This document shows positions 21,886 to 29,668 of a stretch of DNA of 64,000 nt, in pieces. Position numbers and translations under genes: made by a program. The notes beneath the pieces are model-generated. The model did no database searches. It was not told where the DNA came from and was given only the letters and a program-made list of their open reading frames with translations. Source of the DNA: Xanthobacter dioxanivorans (lineage in GTDB: Bacteria > Pseudomonadota > Alphaproteobacteria > Rhizobiales > Xanthobacteraceae); assembly GCF_016807805.1 (NCBI RefSeq), contig NZ_CP063362.1:4072501-4136500 (forward strand). Direction: 5' to 3'. How positions within the stretch are numbered: the stretch's first letter is position 1; the number at the start of each line of letters is the position of its first letter.

Positions 21886-22656
21886 TCAGACCTCGGTCAT
21901 GGCGTGGGTGCGCACGTCCTTGAGGTAGGGCGGCCGGGGAATGGAGGCGTGGGCCGCGCGCAGTGCCGCCGACCAGCGCTCGCGCAGGTCGTGGAAATAA
22001 GGCTCGCCCGGCTCGATGCGGAAGGCGAGCTCGGAGCGCAGGGTGTCCGGCGTCACCACCAGCACGTCGATGGGCAGCCCCACGCCGAGGTTGGAGCGCA
22101 TGGTGGAGTCCATGGAGATGAGGCTCGACTTCAGCGCCTCGGCAATCTCCATGTCGTAGACCACGGCGCGGTCGAGCACCGGCTTGCCGTATTTGTGCTC
22201 GCCGATCTGCAGGAAGGGGGTGTCCTGGGTGCACTCGATGAAGTTGCCTGCCGAATAGATCATGAACAGGCGCAGCGGCCCGCCGGCGATCTGGCCGCCG
22301 AGCAGGAAGGAGACGTCGAAATTGACGCTGCTCTGCTCCATCACGGCGCCGTTCACCCGGTGCACCTGGCGAATGGCGTTGCCCACCAACTGGGCGGCCT
22401 GGAACATGGTGCGGCATTCTCGCAGCTGGTGGCGTTCGCCAGCCTCGTGGTCTTCCACGCCCTCATGCAGCAGGCTGACCACGGATTGGGTCACCGAGAG
22501 GTTTCCGGCGGAGGCGAGGCCCAGCACATGGTGCCCCGGCTCCTCGAAGATGTGGAGCTTGCGGAAGGTGGAGATGTTGTCGAGGCCGGCATTGGTCCGG
22601 GTATCCGCGATCATCACGAGACCGTCCCGCACCAGCACCCCGCAGCAATACGTCAT
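21886..22656 (-). CDS. Anbu, bacterial proteasome-type peptidase
   Basis: 256-residue Ntn-hydrolase fold protein of the Anbu family, the ancestral-beta-subunit homologue of 20S proteasome beta subunits. After Met1 the chain begins TYCCGVLVRDGLVMIADTRT, so Thr2 would be the N-terminal nucleophile after methionine removal. ADTRTNAG and the GLASAGNLSVTQSV segment match the fold. Anbu usually sits with genes for an alpha-E protein, a circularly permuted ATP-grasp protein and a transglutaminase. None of these is adjacent here; its flanks are cyclophilin and a FemAB-like gene. Activity and substrate are unresolved for the family. Confidence 0.9.
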   Translation of the reverse strand: MTYCCGVLVRDGLVMIADTRTNAGLDNISTFRKLHIFEEPGHHVLGLASAGNLSVTQSVVSLLHEGVEDHEAGERHQLRECRTMFQAAQLVGNAIRQVHRVNGAVMEQSSVNFDVSFLLGGQIAGGPLRLFMIYSAGNFIECTQDTPFLQIGEHKYGKPVLDRAVVYDMEIAEALKSSLISMDSTMRSNLGVGLPIDVLVVTPDTLRSELAFRIEPGEPYFHDLRERWSAALRAAHASIPRPPYLKDVRTHAMTEV

Positions 22657-22755
22657 CGCAAACCCCTGATTACGCGCGGGCGACTATAGCGACGGGGCCC
22701 CGCGCGCGGCAACGGGCGGATGATGTCGCAGCGCTGCAATGCGACTGGCGCAGGC

Positions 22756-23928
22756 TCAGTCCTGCTCCTCTTCCCGGCCGCGGCGGAAGGGGCCGAGCTC
22801 GGTTAGGACGCAGGCGTCCTCCTCCACATAGGCGCGCTCGCGGTCGAGATACTGCGCCACGGCGCGTTCCAGACCCGGATGGACGATGTAGTGGGCGCTG
22901 TAGGTGGTGGCGGGCAGATAGCCGCGCGCGAGCTTGTGCTCGCCCTGGGCGCCGGCCTCCACCACCCTGAGCTTGTGGGCGATGGCGTAGTCGATGGCCT
23001 GGTGATAGCAGACCTCGAAATGCAGGAAAGGGTGCTGCTCGATGGCGCCCCAGTACCGGCCGTAAAGCGTGTCGGCGCCGACAAAGTTGAGGGCGCCGGC
23101 GATGTATCGCCCCTCCCGCCGCGCCATCACCAGAAGGATCTGCTCCGGCATGCGCTCGGCCGCCAGGGTGAAGAAGCGGCGGTTGAGGTAGGGCGCCCCC
23201 CATTTGCGGCTGCCGGTGTCGAGATAGAAGGTGAAGAAGGCGTCGAACGCGTCCTGGGTGAGCGTTCCGCCGGTGAGCCACTCGATGGTGATGCCGTCGG
23301 CGAGCGCCTCGCGCCGCTCCTTCTTCAGCGCCTTGCGCTTGCGCGATGCGAGCTCGGTGAGGAAGTCGTCGTAGGTGGCGTAGCCTTGGTTGGTCCAGTG
23401 GAACTGCCGGTCGGTCCGCTTGAGGAAGCCGAGCTGGGCCAGCCCCTCCCATTCCGCCTCGGTGGTGAAGGTGACATGGGCGGAGGAGGCGCCGCGCAGC
23501 CGCACCAGCTCCTTCAGCCCGGCCGTCAGCGCCGGCCGGCCGATCGGATCCGCGGGGTCGCGCAGCAGCAGGCGGCGCCCGGTCACCGGGGTGAACGGAA
23601 CCGCCACCTGCACCTTGGGGTAATATTCGCCGCCGGCGTGGCTGAGGGCGTCGGCCCAGCCTTGGTCGAACACGTACTCGCCGCGCGAATGGGATTTCAG
23701 ATAAGCGGGCATGACTGCGGCCGCCGCGCCGTCCGGCCCGTCCAGCACCAGGTGTTGCGGCAGCCAGCCGGTGCGGGCGGCGGCGCAGCCGGAGTCTTCC
23801 AAGGCGGAGAGGAAGGCGTGGGAGAGGAAGGGCTCGGGGCGTTCCGCCCCGCCGGCGGCGCAGGCGTTCCACTCCGCCGGCTTGATTTCGGATAGCGCGG
23901 GCAGGATGCGGATGCGGGCGTCGGGCAT
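22756..23928 (-). CDS. GNAT-fold FemAB-like protein (DUF482 family)
   Basis: 390-residue protein of the FemAB-like/DUF482 family (peptidogalycan biosynthesis). The C-terminal half carries ASRKRKALKKERREA, YLDTGSRKWGAPYLNRRFF and CYHQAIDYAIAHKLRVVEAG followed by GEHKLARGYLP, the most conserved block. Members are predicted N-acyltransferases, but the acceptor is unproven. No signal or membrane segment is seen. It shares orientation with the GDPD and RidA genes upstream of it, a grouping found in other Rhizobiales. Confidence 0.88.
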   Translation of the reverse strand: MPDARIRILPALSEIKPAEWNACAAGGAERPEPFLSHAFLSALEDSGCAAARTGWLPQHLVLDGPDGAAAAVMPAYLKSHSRGEYVFDQGWADALSHAGGEYYPKVQVAVPFTPVTGRRLLLRDPADPIGRPALTAGLKELVRLRGASSAHVTFTTEAEWEGLAQLGFLKRTDRQFHWTNQGYATYDDFLTELASRKRKALKKERREALADGITIEWLTGGTLTQDAFDAFFTFYLDTGSRKWGAPYLNRRFFTLAAERMPEQILLVMARREGRYIAGALNFVGADTLYGRYWGAIEQHPFLHFEVCYHQAIDYAIAHKLRVVEAGAQGEHKLARGYLPATTYSAHYIVHPGLERAVAQYLDRERAYVEEDACVLTELGPFRRGREEEQD

Positions 23929-24018
23929 TCCGCTAATTTGTGCGTTGCATCAGGGCCTGCCCACCGCGACAGGACGCCGCAGGCCCGTCTACCGCCGCGT
24001 CATGTCGCGGTCCGGCCT

Positions 24019-24762
24019 TCACGGCCTGAAGCCCTCGAACACGATCTGGTCGGCGCCCTGCGCGGCGCGCGCGAGGTCGGCGGCGGTGCGCACGGTCCAG
24101 GCGAGCACCGGCATGCCGGCGTCGCGAAACCGCTGCACGGCCGGGCGGGCGAGGTCGGCGACACGGTAGTTGATGAACTGGAACCGCGTGCGCGGCCAAT
24201 GCAGCAGGTCGGCCAGCATCTCGCCCTGCGCGGCGTCGATTCCCGGCCAGTCCGGCCCGCCATAATGCTCCTGGGCGACGATGCCCCGGACCACCGTCGG
24301 CGCGCGCATGCCGATTTCCACCAGCATCGCCGGATCGAAAGACATGAGCGCCGCCGGGCCGGGATAGGCGGCCACCAGGTCCGCCGCCCGGGTGGCGAGG
24401 CGGGTGTCGCCGTCAAAGGCGCTCTTGATCTCGATCACCAACGGCACGCGCCCCGCCACCTGCGCCATCAGGGCGGACAAGGTGAGGATGCGGTCCGCCG
24501 TGCCGCGGAAGGCGATGGCTTCCAGCTCCTGCGCCGTGCGCGCGGCGAAGGGGCCCGCCGCATCGGTGAGGCGGTCGAGGGTGAAATCGTGGAACACCAT
24601 CGCCTCGCCGTCGGCGCTGGCCTGCAGATCGAGTTCGATGGCGTAGTCGGCGGCGACTGCGGCCGCCATGGCCGCCGGCGCGTTCTCGATGATGCCGCGG
24701 GCCGCGTCGTGCAGCCCGCGATGGGCGACCGGGCGCGCGGTGAGCCAGCCGAGGTCGCCCAT
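24019..24762 (-). CDS. glycerophosphodiester phosphodiesterase family protein
   Basis: 247 residues from ATG 24762. It is the TIM-barrel GDPD fold that hydrolyses glycerophosphodiesters to glycerol-3-phosphate and an alcohol. The site residues are visible: AHRGLH with ENAPAAM, the metal ligands in IELDLQ, and the histidine in MVFHDFTLDRLT; PLVIEIKSAF gives the next acidic ligand. There is no signal peptide, so it should be cytosolic. Its start lies 23 bp downstream of the RidA stop, suggesting co-transcription. Confidence 0.9.
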   Translation of the reverse strand: MGDLGWLTARPVAHRGLHDAARGIIENAPAAMAAAVAADYAIELDLQASADGEAMVFHDFTLDRLTDAAGPFAARTAQELEAIAFRGTADRILTLSALMAQVAGRVPLVIEIKSAFDGDTRLATRAADLVAAYPGPAALMSFDPAMLVEIGMRAPTVVRGIVAQEHYGGPDWPGIDAAQGEMLADLLHWPRTRFQFINYRVADLARPAVQRFRDAGMPVLAWTVRTAADLARAAQGADQIVFEGFRP

Positions 24763-24785
24763 CCGGTGTCTCCGCTTCGCCCGCC

Positions 24786-25250
24786 TCAGGCGACCTCGAC
24801 GATGGCGTCCACCTCCACCGCCGCATCGAACGGCAGGGCGGCGATGCCCACGGCGGAGCGGGCGTGGCGGCCCTTGTCGCCGAGGATCTCCACGAAAAGG
24901 TCCGAGCAGCCGTTTACCACCTTGGCCTGGTCCACGAAGTCCGGCGTGGAATTCACGAAGGCCACGAGCTTCACTACCCGCACCACCTTGTCGAGGTCTC
25001 CGACCACGGCCTTCACCTGGGCGAGGATGTTGATGGCGCACAGCCGTGCCGCCTGGCGGCCGGTGTCGATGTCCACCCCCGCGCCGAGCTTGCCGGTCAT
25101 GATCTTGCCGGCGCCGTCGACGGAAACCTGGCCCGAAACGAAGAGCAGGTTGCCGGTGCGCACCACAGGCACATAATTGGCGAGCGGCGGCGCGGGCGTC
25201 GGCAGGGTGATTCCAAGTTCGGCGAGCTTGGAGTCGATGGGCGATGTCAT
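24786..25250 (-). CDS. RidA family protein (YjgF/YER057c-like)
   Basis: 154-residue member of the RidA superfamily. It is longer than the canonical 128-residue RidA and of the YjgH/Rid4-7-like type with an N-terminal SKLAELGITLPTPAPP extension. VVRTGNLLFVSGQ and ARLCAINILAQVKAVVGD are typical, and the C-terminal segment ends FDAAVEVDAIVEV. The canonical arginine of imine deaminases (usually Arg105) is not evident, so the activity is uncertain. The second ATG of an ATGATG pair is chosen because GGAG then lies six bases upstream. Confidence 0.88.
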   Translation of the reverse strand: MTSPIDSKLAELGITLPTPAPPLANYVPVVRTGNLLFVSGQVSVDGAGKIMTGKLGAGVDIDTGRQAARLCAINILAQVKAVVGDLDKVVRVVKLVAFVNSTPDFVDQAKVVNGCSDLFVEILGDKGRHARSAVGIAALPFDAAVEVDAIVEVA

Positions 25251-25377
25251 CATGGTCTCCACGGAGGGCGGGCTGCCACACGGTGTGCGCAATTGGGACC
25301 TTCTCTTGGCCGAACCGCCGCGCCCGCGCAAGCTGCGCGGGTCATCGCCGCAGGGCGATCGAAAGGGAACAAGGGAC

Positions 25378-26202
25378 ATGCGCTTTTCATTGCGCCTTAC
25401 GGCCGCGGCCACGCTCGGCCTGTGGTGCCTCGGGGCGGCCCCGGCGAGCGCCGTCGGGCTGCTGCCACACCGGGCGAGCTACAGGCTCTCGCTGGACACA
25501 TCCAAGCCCTCCGGCCAGCTGGAGGACATGAGCGGGCGCATCGACTACGAGATCACCGGCGACGCCTGCGGCGGCTACAACACGCTGACCCGGCAGGAAA
25601 GCGTCGCCTCGACCGGGGAGGGCGACCCGCAGAAGCAGGCAACCACCTCCAAGGCCTGGGAGGACGGCGAGGCGAAGTCCTACCGCTTCCTCTCCACCTC
25701 CGACGATGCGGGCGACCCCGAATCGCGCACCGAGGCGAGCGTGGTGCGGCAGGGCCAGGACGCGCTGAAAGTGACCGTGACCAAGCCCAAGGGCGAGACG
25801 CTGGAGCTCAAGGGGGAGATCCTTCTGCCCACCGAGCACGTGATGCGTGTGCTCAAGGTCGCGGCCGAGGGCGAGCGCGTGTTTCAGGCCAAGGTCTATG
25901 AAGGCACCAGCGACCCAGGCAAGGTGTTCGACACGCTCACCGTCATCGGCGCGCCGAGCACGGACGAGACGCGCCTCGCCGCTCCCGCCCGCGCGACCCT
26001 GTCCGGGCGCACCTTCTATCCGGTGACGGTGAGCTATTACGACGAGGGCGCCACGGGACGGGCCCCGTCCTACGTCATGGCCTTCTCGCTCTACGACAAC
26101 GGCGTGGTGGGCAGCCTGAAGATCGACTATGGCCGCTTCGCGCTGGTCGGCGCCATGTCCGCCTTCGAGGCGCTGAAGCCGTCGGAGGCCTGCGCCAAAT
26201 AG
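25378..26202 (+). CDS. eipB: cell envelope integrity protein EipB (DUF1849)
   Basis: 274-residue periplasmic protein of the EipB/DUF1849 family, shown in Brucella to be a beta-spiral protein needed for envelope integrity. The Sec signal LRLTAAATLGLWCLGAAPASA is clear. Two mature cysteines, in GDACGGYN and the C-terminal SEACAK, match the conserved disulfide of the family. The chain between them is beta-rich (ASYRLSLDTSKPSGQLEDMSG, split here as one strand pair, and YGRFALVGAMSAFEALKP). The start at 25378 follows AAGGGAC. It is divergent from the RidA gene across 127 bp. Confidence 0.9.
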   Translation: MRFSLRLTAAATLGLWCLGAAPASAVGLLPHRASYRLSLDTSKPSGQLEDMSGRIDYEITGDACGGYNTLTRQESVASTGEGDPQKQATTSKAWEDGEAKSYRFLSTSDDAGDPESRTEASVVRQGQDALKVTVTKPKGETLELKGEILLPTEHVMRVLKVAAEGERVFQAKVYEGTSDPGKVFDTLTVIGAPSTDETRLAAPARATLSGRTFYPVTVSYYDEGATGRAPSYVMAFSLYDNGVVGSLKIDYGRFALVGAMSAFEALKPSEACAK

Positions 26203-26227
26203 GTGCGTGCCGGATGGGAGGGCTTGG

Positions 26228-26518
26228 GTGCGGTTCGTCCATGTGATGCTGCGCGGTCGGGTGCAGGGGGTGGGCTATCGCGCGTGGTGCGCCCGCGAGG
26301 CGGAGGCCAGGGGCCTCCTCGGCTTCGTCCGCAACCGGCGCAGCGGCGCGGTGGAAGCGGTCTTCGCCGGCGATCCCGACGCGGTCGAGGCCATGCTTGC
26401 CGCCTGCCGCACGGGGCCGGCTGGCGCGCGCGTGGACGACATGCTGCTGCACGAGGCCTCGGACACGGCCCTGGCCGCCGGCGGCCGCGCGCGCTTCGCC
26501 ATGCTTGAGACCCTGTGA
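26228..26518 (+). CDS. acyP: acylphosphatase
   Basis: Small enzyme (96 residues) that hydrolyses acyl phosphates. The start GTG 26228 lies seven bases after GGGAGG; a GTG at 26207 is in frame but worse placed. The catalytic arginine is in RGRVQGVGYRAW and the asparagine in GFVRNRRSGAVEAVF, both as in the family. It lies 25 bp after eipB and may be read from the same promoter. Confidence 0.93.
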   Translation: MRFVHVMLRGRVQGVGYRAWCAREAEARGLLGFVRNRRSGAVEAVFAGDPDAVEAMLAACRTGPAGARVDDMLLHEASDTALAAGGRARFAMLETL

Positions 26519-26639
26519 GGCGCCGCGCGAGGGACGCCGGGTCCGAACCGGCGGGAGGTTCGCCGGAGCGGGTCGAGGTGGCGCGCCGGGGCCGGCACGT
26601 CTATAGAGGCGCCGCGGATGTTCGGAGTGCCCTATCGTC

Positions 26640-28166
26640 GTGACTGACACCCTTCCTTCAAGGGAGGCGCAGGCGCCACACGCCATCGCCTCTCCCGCTC
26701 TTCCTTTCTGGGCCCGCCCCGAGGGGGTGACGGTGATCATCGGCGCGTGGATGCTCATCCACGCGCTCATCGCCGTCTTCTTCGAGATCGCCGTCAATGC
26801 GGACGACGCGATCGAGAGCTACATGGTCCAGTCGCTGGAACTCTCCTATGTTCCGCGCAACCCGCCCTTCTTCGACTGGCTTCTCTACGGCCTGCAGCAG
26901 GTGCTGGGCACCGGCACCCTGTCGTTCGCGGTCCTGCGCTATGGCCTGCTGTTCGCCTGCGCCATGCTGGTCTACCGCGTCGCGCAGAAGGTCATCGCCG
27001 ATCCGCGGCTCCAGGCGCTGGCGGCCTTCTCGCTGTCCACGATCTGGGTGATCGGCTATCACAGCCACCGCATCCTCACCCATTCCAACGTGATGATCGT
27101 CGCCATCGCCGGCGCGTTCCTCACCCTCGCCACCCTGGCGCGCCGCCCGTCCACCGGTCTTTATGCCGGGCTTGGCGCGTGGATCGCCATCGGGCTCCTC
27201 GGCAAGTTCGGCTTTGCCGCTTTCCTTGGCGTGCTGGTCGTCGCCTGCCTCCTGGAGCCGACCTATCGCCGCGTCATCCTCAATCCGCGCATCGGCCTGA
27301 CGGTGCTGGTGGCGGCCCTGCCGCTCGCCATCTATGCCTGGGCGCTTCATGCCGGCCATCAGGACGTGGCCGCCGCCACGGCGCAGACCATCGGCGCCAC
27401 CGGCGCCGGCTGGGACGACGTGCTGTCGTCGGTGGTCGGCGCGCTTGCAGGCTACGTGCTGCCGCTCGTGCTGCTGATGGCGGTGGTGTTCCTGCCCTAC
27501 AATCGCGGCGAAGGGGCCGTGCCTGAGGACGGCGAGCGCCGCGCCGCCCGGCATGTCCTGCGCACCATCATCGTCGTCGGCATCCTGGTGACGCTCGCGG
27601 CGACCATCGCGGTGGGCACCACCAGCCTGCGCGACCGCTATTTCCATGTCTTCCTGCTGCTGCTGCCGGTCTATCTGTTCGCGGAGCTGGAGCGGCTCGG
27701 GGGCTGGCAGCGGCGCGTGAACCTTTATCTGGGCCTCCTCCTTGCGCTCAGCCTCGCGGTGATGGTGACCCGCGTGGCGGTGCCGCTGTGGCCGGATCCG
27801 CGCCTGTGCGGGCGCTGCATGGCGGCCGAGCCGCTCTACAAGATCCAGGCCGCGGTGGCCGGCAAGCTCGGCGCCGCCCCGACCCTGGTGGCGGACGACC
27901 GCACCTCGGCCGGCCGGCTGCGCGCCGCCATTCCCGGGGCGCGGGTCGTGATCGTGCGCGAGTTCCAGTACCGGCCGCCGCCGCGGCCTTCCACCGGATG
28001 CGCACGGGTGACCGGTATCGTCAACGGCCTGCCCCAGCTGCTGCCCCCGGCCGGCCAGAACACCATCGAGATGTCGGTCAAATGGTGGTCGCCGATGATG
28101 AACCCGCACCGCTGGAGCGACTGGCAGATGACCATCCTGCCCCCGGACGACCCGCTGTGCCGGTGA
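26640..28166 (+). CDS. glycosyltransferase family 39 membrane protein
   Basis: 508-residue polytopic protein of the PMT/ArnT-like GT-C class, which moves sugars from polyprenyl-phosphate donors on the periplasmic side. About ten helices are predicted. The first periplasmic loop has the acidic NADDAIESYMVQSLEL typical of GT39, followed by RNPPFFDWLLYGLQQVLG. The C-terminal 120 residues form a periplasmic domain with cysteines (LCGRCMAAEP). The start is GTG 26640. The acceptor (lipid A, protein or polymer) is unknown. Its stop overlaps the GNAT gene as GTGA. Confidence 0.88.
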   Translation: MTDTLPSREAQAPHAIASPALPFWARPEGVTVIIGAWMLIHALIAVFFEIAVNADDAIESYMVQSLELSYVPRNPPFFDWLLYGLQQVLGTGTLSFAVLRYGLLFACAMLVYRVAQKVIADPRLQALAAFSLSTIWVIGYHSHRILTHSNVMIVAIAGAFLTLATLARRPSTGLYAGLGAWIAIGLLGKFGFAAFLGVLVVACLLEPTYRRVILNPRIGLTVLVAALPLAIYAWALHAGHQDVAAATAQTIGATGAGWDDVLSSVVGALAGYVLPLVLLMAVVFLPYNRGEGAVPEDGERRAARHVLRTIIVVGILVTLAATIAVGTTSLRDRYFHVFLLLLPVYLFAELERLGGWQRRVNLYLGLLLALSLAVMVTRVAVPLWPDPRLCGRCMAAEPLYKIQAAVAGKLGAAPTLVADDRTSAGRLRAAIPGARVVIVREFQYRPPPRPSTGCARVTGIVNGLPQLLPPAGQNTIEMSVKWWSPMMNPHRWSDWQMTILPPDDPLCR

Positions 28167-28627
28167 CGGTGGACGCCCCGGTCATCCGCGCCGCCCGCCC
28201 GGAGGACCTCCAGGCCCTGGTGGCGCTCTTCGCGGCGGATGAGCTGGGTGGCCACGGCGACACCTGCAAGGCGTCGGCGCGCGCCGACTACCGTGTCGCC
28301 TTCGACGCCATCGACGCCGATCCGCGCACCTGCCTGTTCGTGGCGGAGCTGGACGGGCGGGTCGTCGGCACCTTCCAGCTGGTCGTCGTGCACAGCCTGC
28401 CGGCCCGCGGGGCGCTGCGCGCCCTGCTCGAGGCGGTGCAGGTGGATGCCGGGCTGCGGGGACGGCGCATCGGCGAGGCCATGGTGCGCTTCGCCATCGG
28501 CGAGGCCCGGCGTGCCGGGGCGAAGAGCCTCGCGCTCACCTCGAACAAGGTTCGGCTCGATGCCCACCGCTTCTATCGCCGGCTGGGCTTCGCCAACTCG
28601 CATGAAGGCTTCAAGATCGGCTTGTGA
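28163..28627 (+). CDS. GNAT family N-acetyltransferase
   Basis: 154-residue acetyltransferase of the GNAT fold. The acetyl-CoA loop region is VDAGLRGRRIGEAMVRFA, with RRIGEA close to the consensus. The C-terminal LTSNKVRLDAHRFYRRLGF motif is like that of small-molecule acetylases and aminoglycoside-type homologues. Three in-frame GTGs exist; 28163 is chosen because it overlaps the stop of the GT39 gene (GTGA). The acceptor is unknown; translational coupling to GT39 suggests a shared function but proves none. Confidence 0.88.
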   Translation: MTVDAPVIRAARPEDLQALVALFAADELGGHGDTCKASARADYRVAFDAIDADPRTCLFVAELDGRVVGTFQLVVVHSLPARGALRALLEAVQVDAGLRGRRIGEAMVRFAIGEARRAGAKSLALTSNKVRLDAHRFYRRLGFANSHEGFKIGL

Positions 28628-28854
28628 CCACCCGGTCACGCCTTCCGGAGGGGCTCTTGCCCTGTTCGCGGGGGATGTCTACCTCTAGAGGCCGTTGCGG
28701 CCGGGAGCGTTGCGATCCAGCTGCACCGCGAGTCTCAACTCTTTGGGTCTCAGTTTTCAAGAGCCGGGGGCGGCTTCGCCGGGCGGGCCAGTGGGCTCGC
28801 GGCGCCTGTCGCCCCGGCCGCAGTCCGTGCCGACACGGCCGGAGGGAGCGCATC

Positions 28855-29568
28855 ATGGCCCAGGTTCAGGCTTCGCCGATCGAGCTCTATTACTGGCCCA
28901 CCCCCAACGGGTGGAAGATCGCCATCATGCTGGAGGAATGCGGCCTGCCGTACGAGGTGAAGCTCGTGAACATCGGCAAGGGCGACCAGTTCAAGCCGGA
29001 CTTCCTCGCCATCTCGCCGAACAACAAGATCCCGGCCATCATCGATCCCGACGGACCGGACGGGCGGCCCCTCTCGGTGTTCGAGTCGGGGGCGATCCTG
29101 CAGTATCTCGGCCGCAAGACCGGCCAGTTCTACCCCGCCGACGAGCGCGGCCGGGTGGAGGTGGACCAGTGGCTGTTCTGGCAGATGGGCGGGCTCGGCC
29201 CCATGGCCGGCCAGGCGCACCATTTCCGCACCTATGCGCCGGAGAAGATCCCCTACGCCATCGAGCGCTACACCAACGAGGTGCACCGGCTCTACGGCGT
29301 CATGAACACCCGGCTGAAGGATCGGGATTATCTCGCCGGCGCCTATTCCATCGCCGACATGGCCTGCCTCGGGTGGTCGAAGCTGTGGGAGCGGCAGGGC
29401 CAGCACATCGAGGAGTTTCCGCACCTGAAGGCCTGGCTCGCGCGGGTCCTGGCCCGGCCGGCCGTGCAGCGCGGCCTCGCGGTGAACGCCGAGGAGCGGG
29501 CGAAGTCCGACATCTCCAAGGACAAGGACGCGCAAGCCGTGCTGTTCGGGCAGCGGGCGCGTCCTTGA
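28855..29568 (+). CDS. glutathione S-transferase family protein (YfcG-like)
   Basis: 237-residue GST of the Nu/YfcG type, members of which act as disulfide-bond reductases with glutathione. The N-terminal thioredoxin domain has the family's TPNGWKIAIMLEE turn and the glutathione-site ISPNNKIPAIID and FESGAILQYLG. The C-terminal helical domain starts near residue 95 (VDQWLFWQMGGLGPMAGQAHH). The start at 28855 follows GGAGGGAG. The 227 bp upstream of it shows no gene. It is probably monocistronic. Confidence 0.93.
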   Translation: MAQVQASPIELYYWPTPNGWKIAIMLEECGLPYEVKLVNIGKGDQFKPDFLAISPNNKIPAIIDPDGPDGRPLSVFESGAILQYLGRKTGQFYPADERGRVEVDQWLFWQMGGLGPMAGQAHHFRTYAPEKIPYAIERYTNEVHRLYGVMNTRLKDRDYLAGAYSIADMACLGWSKLWERQGQHIEEFPHLKAWLARVLARPAVQRGLAVNAEERAKSDISKDKDAQAVLFGQRARP

Positions 29569-29668
29569 GACACGCCACGCCGATCGGAATAGTCATCTTG
29601 GCGTTCCCTCTAACCGCAAGCTGATCTACAACCGGGCTCAAACATCCAGTGCCTGGAGACGCGCATCC

